64,000 nt of DNA from an uncultured Eubacteriales bacterium (GTDB lineage: Bacteria > Bacillota > Clostridia > Christensenellales > Aristaeellaceae). The stretch spans positions 51,162 to 115,161 of the forward strand of contig CALVNS010000001.1 of NCBI GenBank assembly GCA_944349855.1, read 5' to 3'. Position numbers and translations under genes: made by a program. The stretch's first letter is position 1, and every line of letters starts with the position of its first letter. Below, piece after piece: positions 59,338 to 64,000 of this stretch. The notes under the pieces were generated by a model. The model saw only the letters and a program-made list of their open reading frames with translations. It had not been told where the DNA came from and did not search any database.

Positions 59338-59364
59338 CGGTGGCGCTTTTTCAGCTATGCGCGC

Positions 59365-61194
59365 TCAGTGCACGTCGTAGTCGGTGTCAACGTGACCATC
59401 CTGCGGGTCCTGACCGCCCTGGGCGCCGGCATCCGGGCCGGGCTGCGCGCCGCCCTGCTGGGCCTGCTGCTGATAGATCTTGCCGAAGATCTCATAGACC
59501 TTCTGCGTGAAGGCATCCTGCGCGGACTTGATCGCCTCGGGATCGCCGCCCTCGCGGACCTTCTTGAACGCATCCAGTTCGCTCTGCACGGTCGCCTTGT
59601 CCGCGTCGCTGAGCTTGTCGCCCAGGTCCTTGAGCTGCTTTTCCACCTCAAAGATCATGCTGTCGGCGCGGTTGAGCGTCTCGACCTCTTCCTTCTTCTT
59701 CTTGTCCTCGGCCGCGTACTGCTCGGCCTCCTTGACGCGCTGCTGGATCTCCTCTTCGGACAGGTTGGTCGAAGCGGTGATCGTCACCTTCTGCTCGTTG
59801 CCCGTGCCCAGATCCTTCGCGCTGACGTTGACAATGCCGTTGCGGTCGATGTTGAACGTGACCTCGATCTGCGGCACGCCGCGCGGTGCGGGCGCGATGC
59901 CGGTCAGCTGGAAGCGGCCGAGCGTCTTGTTGCCCGCGGCCATCTCGCGCTCACCCTGCAGCACGTGCACCTCGACGCTGGTCTGGCCGTCGGCGGCGGT
60001 GGAGAAGATCTGGCTCTTGGTCGTGGGGATGGTCGTGTTGCGGTCGATCAGGCGCGTGAACACGCCGCCCATCGTCTCGATGCCCAGGGACAGCGGCGTC
60101 ACGTCCAGCAGCAGCACGTCCTTGACCTCGCCGCCGAGCACGCCGCCCTGAATGGCCGCGCCCAGCGCAACGCACTCATCCGGGTTGATGTTCTTGTAGG
60201 GATCCTTGCCGGTGATCTTCTTGACGGCATCCTGCACGGCCGGGATACGGGTGGAGCCGCCGACCAGGATGACGCGGTCGATCTGCGAGGCGGTCAGGCC
60301 CGCGTCGCTAAGCGCGCGCTGCACGGGCTGCAGCGTCGCATCGACCAGGTCGCGCGTGAGCTCGTCGAACTTGGCGCGGGTGAGCGTCATGTCCAGATGC
60401 TTGGGGCCGGTGGCATCGGCGGTGATGAAGGGCAGGTTGATGTTGGTGCTCATCACGCCCGACAGTTCGATCTTCGCCTTCTCGGCGGCCTCCTTCAGGC
60501 GCTGAAGCGCCATGCGGTCGGCCTTGAGGTCGATGCCGTTGTCGCGCTTGAACTCCGCGGCCAGGTAGTCGATGATGCGCTGGTCAAAGTCGTCGCCGCC
60601 CAGGCGGGTATTGCCGTTGGTCGCCAGCACTTCGAACACGCCGTCGCCAATCTCCAGGATGGACACGTCGAACGTGCCGCCGCCCAGGTCATAGACGAGG
60701 ATCTTGTGGTTGTCTTCCTTGTCCAGGCCGTAAGCCAGCGAAGCGGCCGTCGGCTCGTTGATGATGCGCAGCACCTCCAGGCCCGCGATACGGCCCGCAT
60801 CCTTGGTGGCCTGGCGCTGGCTGTCGGAGAAGTAGGCCGGCACGGTGATGACCGCCTGCGTGACCGTCTCGCCCAGATAAGCCTCGGCGTCGGTCTTGAG
60901 CTTTTGCAGGATCATTGCGGAGATGTCCTGCGGGGTGTACTCCTTGCCGTCGATGGAGACCTTGTAGTTGGTGCCCATCTCACGCTTGATGGAGATGATG
61001 GTGCGGTCGGGGTTGGTGACGGCCTGACGCTTGGCCACCTGGCCGACCAGGCGCTCGCCGTTCTTGGCAAACGCCACGACGGACGGCGTGGTGCGTGCGC
61101 CTTCCGCGTTGGGGATGACGGTCGCCTCGCCGCCCTCCATGACGGCGACGCAGCTGTTCGTAGTGCCCAAGTCAATGCCAATGATCTTTCCCAT
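59365..61194 (-). CDS. dnaK: chaperone DnaK
   Basis: Hsp70, 609 aa, typical Gram-positive length. Seen: [16 protein letters not shown] phosphate-1, [55 protein letters not shown], the interdomain [15 protein letters not shown] linker and a Gly/Gln/Asp-rich C-terminal tail (after QQQAQQGG). AGGAGG precedes the ATG. In the hrcA-grpE-dnaK-dnaJ operon. Confidence 0.99.
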   Translation of the reverse strand: MGKIIGIDLGTTNSCVAVMEGGEATVIPNAEGARTTPSVVAFAKNGERLVGQVAKRQAVTNPDRTIISIKREMGTNYKVSIDGKEYTPQDISAMILQKLKTDAEAYLGETVTQAVITVPAYFSDSQRQATKDAGRIAGLEVLRIINEPTAASLAYGLDKEDNHKILVYDLGGGTFDVSILEIGDGVFEVLATNGNTRLGGDDFDQRIIDYLAAEFKRDNGIDLKADRMALQRLKEAAEKAKIELSGVMSTNINLPFITADATGPKHLDMTLTRAKFDELTRDLVDATLQPVQRALSDAGLTASQIDRVILVGGSTRIPAVQDAVKKITGKDPYKNINPDECVALGAAIQGGVLGGEVKDVLLLDVTPLSLGIETMGGVFTRLIDRNTTIPTTKSQIFSTAADGQTSVEVHVLQGEREMAAGNKTLGRFQLTGIAPAPRGVPQIEVTFNIDRNGIVNVSAKDLGTGNEQKVTITASTNLSEEEIQQRVKEAEQYAAEDKKKKEEVETLNRADSMIFEVEKQLKDLGDKLSDADKATVQSELDAFKKVREGGDPEAIKSAQDAFTQKVYEIFGKIYQQQAQQGGAQPGPDAGAQGGQDPQDGHVDTDYDVH

Positions 61195-61265
61195 GGTGTT
61201 TTCCTCCTAGCATAGCTGAAATCACGGATATGTGTGAATGTCTCTGTATGATATGTGATCGGGCC

Positions 61266-62009
61266 TCAGCCCGCGACCACCTTGACCATCGCGTGGCGCA
61301 ACACGCGATTGCCGACCCTGTAGCCCTTTTGCAGCACGGCGCAGACCGTGCCGGGGTCTCCCTCGTCCGCGCCGCCCTGCAGGACGGCGTTCTCCAATTC
61401 CGGGTCAAACGGCTCGCCCAGGCGGTCGATGGCCTCCACGCCCAGGCGTTTCAACGTCTCCATCAGGCCCCTGTGCACCATTTCCACGCCGGTTCTGAGC
61501 GCGGACTCCTCTTCGCCCGCGGATGCGAGCGCGCGCTCAATGTTGTCCAGCACTGGCAGAAGCTCCTTGACGGCATCGCGCTTGCCCTCATCGTACGCTT
61601 CGGCGCGCACGGCGTTGTTGCGGCGGCGGAAGTTATCGAAATCCGCCTGCACGCGCTGGGCGAGGTTCAGGTATTCCTCAATCTTCTGCTCGGCCTCGAC
61701 GATCTTCTGCTCGGCCTCGCCGAGCTTTTTCTCCCATTCGGCGGCGTCCGGCGCTGTGGCCTGCGTCTGCGGGGCCTGCTGCGCGTCGAGGGCTTCCTGG
61801 TCGGCCGCTGTGGCCTCCTGCTCGGGGGCGCCGTCCTGAGGGACGCCGTCCTGCTTCATGCGCTCTTCGCTCATCTTCTTACCCTTTCTCTTGCGGTCCT
61901 GCGACCACTGCCGGAGTCGCTCCTTTTGAGCGCCGGCCTGTTTTTTGATGCCGTCTACCACGCCCCCGACGGGCGCGGCGCGTTCGGCCTTCTTGTTCTT
62001 TTCCTTCAT
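61266..62009 (-). CDS. grpE: nucleotide exchange factor GrpE
   Basis: DnaK partner that swaps ADP for ATP. The 247 residues are longer than usual because of a basic then Gln/Ala/Glu-rich N-terminus (1-90). The long coiled coil (KLGEAEQKIVEAEQKIEEYL), RVQADFDNFRRR, LLPVLDNIERAL and the C-terminal beta domain (GYRVGNRVLRHAMVKVV) are standard. The ATG at 62009 overlaps the hrcA stop (ATGA); an internal ATG (MSEERMKQ) 45 codons later is an alternative that gives a typical length. Confidence 0.95.
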   Translation of the reverse strand: MKEKNKKAERAAPVGGVVDGIKKQAGAQKERLRQWSQDRKRKGKKMSEERMKQDGVPQDGAPEQEATAADQEALDAQQAPQTQATAPDAAEWEKKLGEAEQKIVEAEQKIEEYLNLAQRVQADFDNFRRRNNAVRAEAYDEGKRDAVKELLPVLDNIERALASAGEEESALRTGVEMVHRGLMETLKRLGVEAIDRLGEPFDPELENAVLQGGADEGDPGTVCAVLQKGYRVGNRVLRHAMVKVVAG

Positions 62010-63043
62010 TTCTGTTCCTGCCCGGAAAGCGTTTCCATCAGGGCCTTTCCCATGTATTCAAGCGCCGAGATCACGCGGCCGTACTGCATGCGCGTAGGAC
62101 CGATGATGCCGATGGTGTTGACCCGTCCATCGCCCAACCGGTAGGTCGCGGAGACGACGGAGCAGTCCTTCGTCTCTGGCAGGCCCGTCTCCGGACCGAT
62201 GCGCACGGAGAACTCCATCTGCGCGCCGCCCTGCAACAGGCGGATGACCTTTTCGCGCGTCTCCAACACGCTGAGCAGGTTGCGCGCCTTCTCCACGTCG
62301 CTGTACTCGGGATATTCCAGCAGGTTTGACGTGCCGCCGACCACCAGATCCGTATGTCCCTCGGGCGTCGCGCTCTCGCGCAGCGTTTCCAGCATGCCGC
62401 TGAGCAGCTCGTTCTGATCGCGAAACTCCGCGCCGATGCCCTCCAGAATCGACTGCACCTGGCCCAACCGGCAGCCCGCCAGCCGCTCGGTGAGCATGCG
62501 CGAAACCTTGTACAGGTCGTCCGTGCTCATGCCCGGGCTGACGTGCATGGGCGTCTGCTTGACGACGCCGGCGTCCGTCACCAGGAGGAGCAGCGCCGTG
62601 TTTTCCGTCACCTTCACCAGTTGCAAGTGGCGAAGCTTCAGGTCGTCCTCCCCGGTCTGACGCGTCATGACGGCGGTGGTGTAGTGCGTCACGCTCGACA
62701 GCGCGTGCGCTGCGCGCTCCGCCACGTCCTCCATCTGACGCATGCGCCGGTCGAAGAACCGGCTGATGGCCTGCGCCTCCTCCGCCCCCAGTGGTGTGCG
62801 CTTCATCAGGCGATCGACGTAGAGGCGATACGCCTTATAGGAGGGCACACGTCCGGCCGAGGTGTGCGGAGAATCGAGGTAGCCCAGCTCCTCCAGGTCG
62901 CTCATCTCATTGCGGATGGTCGCCGAGGACAGGTTCTGCTCGTACTTGCGCGAGATCGTCCGAGAGCCGACAGGCAGCGCCGTGACGATGTAGTCGTCCA
63001 CGATGGCCTGCAGAATTCGGAATTTCCGCTCGACAAGATCCAC
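62006..63043 (-). CDS. hrcA: heat-inducible transcription repressor HrcA
   Basis: Repressor of class I heat-shock genes, binding CIRCE; 345 aa. Winged helix at residues 1-75 (RKFRILQAIVDDYI, SRTISRKYEQNLSSATIRNEMSDLEELGYL, HTSAGRVPSYKAYR), then the GAF-like dimer domain. GTG start at 63043 lies close after the perfect CIRCE at 63069-63095, so the gene is autoregulated. Confidence 0.98.
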   Translation of the reverse strand: MDLVERKFRILQAIVDDYIVTALPVGSRTISRKYEQNLSSATIRNEMSDLEELGYLDSPHTSAGRVPSYKAYRLYVDRLMKRTPLGAEEAQAISRFFDRRMRQMEDVAERAAHALSSVTHYTTAVMTRQTGEDDLKLRHLQLVKVTENTALLLLVTDAGVVKQTPMHVSPGMSTDDLYKVSRMLTERLAGCRLGQVQSILEGIGAEFRDQNELLSGMLETLRESATPEGHTDLVVGGTSNLLEYPEYSDVEKARNLLSVLETREKVIRLLQGGAQMEFSVRIGPETGLPETKDCSVVSATYRLGDGRVNTIGIIGPTRMQYGRVISALEYMGKALMETLSGQEQK

Positions 63044-63068
63044 GATTCATCACCTTTCCTTCGGGTTG

Positions 63069-63095
63069 TTAGCACTCTCAATCGAAGAGTGCTAA
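63069..63095 (-). promoter_or_regulatory. CIRCE operator
   Basis: Perfect TTAGCACTC-N9-GAGTGCTAA (63069-63077 / 63087-63095), the HrcA binding site, between the hrcA promoter and the hrcA start. Confidence 0.98.
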
Positions 63096-63106
63096 CCAAC
63101 GTGATA

Positions 63107-63135
63107 AAAATAGCACTCCTTTCAGCTTTTGTCAA
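63107..63135 (-). promoter_or_regulatory. sigma-A promoter of the heat-shock operon
   Basis: Minus strand TTGACA (63130-63135), 17-bp spacer, TATTTT (63107-63112). The spacer end contains GAGTGCTA, a near-perfect extra CIRCE half-site. Confidence 0.85.
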
Positions 63136-63203
63136 GATGTTTTGAAGCATTTTTTGAAGTTTTAGACTTTTTTTGACCAAAAGCTGTTCCTGTGCGTTCC
63201 AAA

Positions 63204-64000
63204 CTACATCAGTTCCACCAAAATGGCGTTTTGCACGTCCATGCCGCGCCGGGTGAGCCTCAAAAAAGAGCCGTCCCATTCGAGCAGTCCAGCGCACACC
63301 ATCCGCTCAAGGGGAGCACCAAAGCGCTGCGAAAGCGTCCAGCCAAAGTCTGCCTGAAAGCGCGCGCCGTCCACGCCTTGCGTGAGGCGCAGGCCGAGCA
63401 TCACGCGCTCGAACATGCGCTCGTCATCCCCGATCGCCTCGTCCTCCTGCGCGGCGCTGCGCCCTTCGCGCACGCAGGTCATGTACGCCCCCATGCTGGC
63501 AGTATTGCCAAAGCGATGCCCATCCATGTAGCTGTGGGCGGCCAACCCCACGCCCAGATACGGCCGGCATTCCCAATAGGTCAGGTTGTGGCGGCAGGCG
63601 CGCCCGGGCTGCGCGAAGTTGGACAGCTCGTACTGCGCCAGGCCGGCGGCCTGCGCCGTCTCGATGGCCATGCCATACATGGCGCGCTCGTCGTCCTCAC
63701 CGGGCACGGGCGGCAAGCGGCCCTCCTGCATTGCCAAGGCGAGGCGCGTGCCCTCCTCGACGATGAGCGCATAGCAGGACAGATGCTCGGGCGAAAGGTC
63801 GAGCGCGGTGCGCAACGTCTGCGCCCAGTCCGCGCGCGTCTGCCCGGGCAGGCCGTATATGAGGTCCAGGTTCAGGTTGTCAAAGCCCGCCTCACGCGCC
63901 ATGCGCACGCCTGCCACGACGTCGGGCATGCGGTGAATGCGCCCCAGGCGCTCAAGCAGGACGTCCTGCGCCGCCTGCATGCCCAGGGACAGGCGGTTGA
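63204..64000 (-). CDS. hemW: HemW-like radical SAM heme chaperone (partial, N-terminus beyond right edge)
   Basis: The visible 265 codons are the C-terminal two thirds of HemW, formerly called HemN-like oxygen-independent coproporphyrinogen oxidase. Seen: NRLSLGMQAAQ, DLIYGLPGQTRADWAQTL, SPEHLSCYALIVEEGT, QYELSNFAQPGRACRHNLTYW, YLGVGLAAHSY and the C-terminal winged-helix (GLLEWDGSFLRLTRRGMDVQN). The radical-SAM Cys motif lies outside the window. HemW-hrcA adjacency is typical of Clostridia. Confidence 0.95.
   Translation of the reverse strand, partial: NRLSLGMQAAQDVLLERLGRIHRMPDVVAGVRMAREAGFDNLNLDLIYGLPGQTRADWAQTLRTALDLSPEHLSCYALIVEEGTRLALAMQEGRLPPVPGEDDERAMYGMAIETAQAAGLAQYELSNFAQPGRACRHNLTYWECRPYLGVGLAAHSYMDGHRFGNTASMGAYMTCVREGRSAAQEDEAIGDDERMFERVMLGLRLTQGVDGARFQADFGWTLSQRFGAPLERMVCAGLLEWDGSFLRLTRRGMDVQNAILVELM

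Noticed and set aside
61195-61265. Second CIRCE before dnaK
   Set aside because: No TTAGCACTC or GAGTGCTAA half-site is present in the gap; only a weak TTCACA-18-TATGCT promoter-like match.

Overview
The window is a dense, GC-rich stretch of a bacterial chromosome that looks like an anaerobic member of the Clostridia (Firmicutes/Bacillota). The evidence is: near-consensus sigma-A promoters (TTGACA-17-TATAAT type) and strong AGGAGG-like ribosome binding sites; sporulation-lineage genes (SpoIID, SpoVD-type PBP, SpoVE/FtsW, RicT/YaaT, YaaQ); an HrcA/CIRCE heat-shock operon; a meso-DAP-type MurE with an acetyl-branch DAP pathway; a zinc-type L31; and anaerobe markers (FeoAB, desulfoferrodoxin, 2[4Fe-4S] ferredoxin). 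No species can be named from sequence alone. I see no phage, IS element, integron or CRISPR array.

Layout. 1-2048: spoIID-like gene (cut by the left edge) and ppa. 2164-5433: feoA-feoB-Cys-rich peptide-cobB (Sir2) operon. 5437-7238: alpha/beta hydrolase and inositol-phosphatase-family pair. 7280-9314: GH42 beta-galactosidase, convergent with uxuA at the end of a beta-class DNA methyltransferase / tandem-repeat protein / trmD / DUF308 / uxuA operon (9392-13717). 13742-15717: desulfoferrodoxin, Cys-rich DUF3795-like gene, fba. 15811-19107: rRNA methyltransferase plus small XRE regulator, a secreted orphan, ldh. 19162-22650: lysine/DAP operon (aminotransferase-dapA-dapB-dapH). 22681-36082: division and cell wall cluster mraZ-ftsL-spoVD-murE-mraY-murD-ftsW-murA-ftsQ-ftsA-ftsZ, lacking rsmH, murF, murG, murC and murB. 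36434-40135: phosphoesterase/zinc-ribbon pair, CAP-domain protein, HhH protein and CapA. 40173-46087: LacI regulator, ferredoxin, ricT-holB-yaaQ, aminopeptidase P. 46180-50570: nucleotidyltransferase, free-standing 5S rRNA-tRNA-Asn unit, Nudix, tRNA-Arg, membrane GT39-like protein, monofunctional transglycosylase. 50577-64000: rpmE-rho-RNA methyltransferase-rpsU-AAA ATPase-HIT-mtaB-rsmE-prmA-dnaJ-dnaK-grpE-hrcA-hemW (cut by the right edge).

How the genes work together. The DAP operon feeds meso-DAP to MurE; the dcw genes build lipid II precursors and the divisome, with MtgA as an extra glycan polymerase and SpoIID as a likely sporulation glycan lyase. The heat-shock operon is controlled by HrcA at a perfect CIRCE, and the dcw operon by MraZ at boxes inside its promoter spacer. 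The right part is a translation and RNA-modification block (rho, rpmE, rpsU, mtaB, rsmE, prmA). Most of the window is ordinary housekeeping. The points most worth a second look are the unrecognised Sm-like tandem-repeat protein in the usual rimM position, the pared-down dcw cluster, an AT-rich 0.4 kb gap upstream of mraZ that ends in its own terminator, and several regulatory layouts described in the findings.
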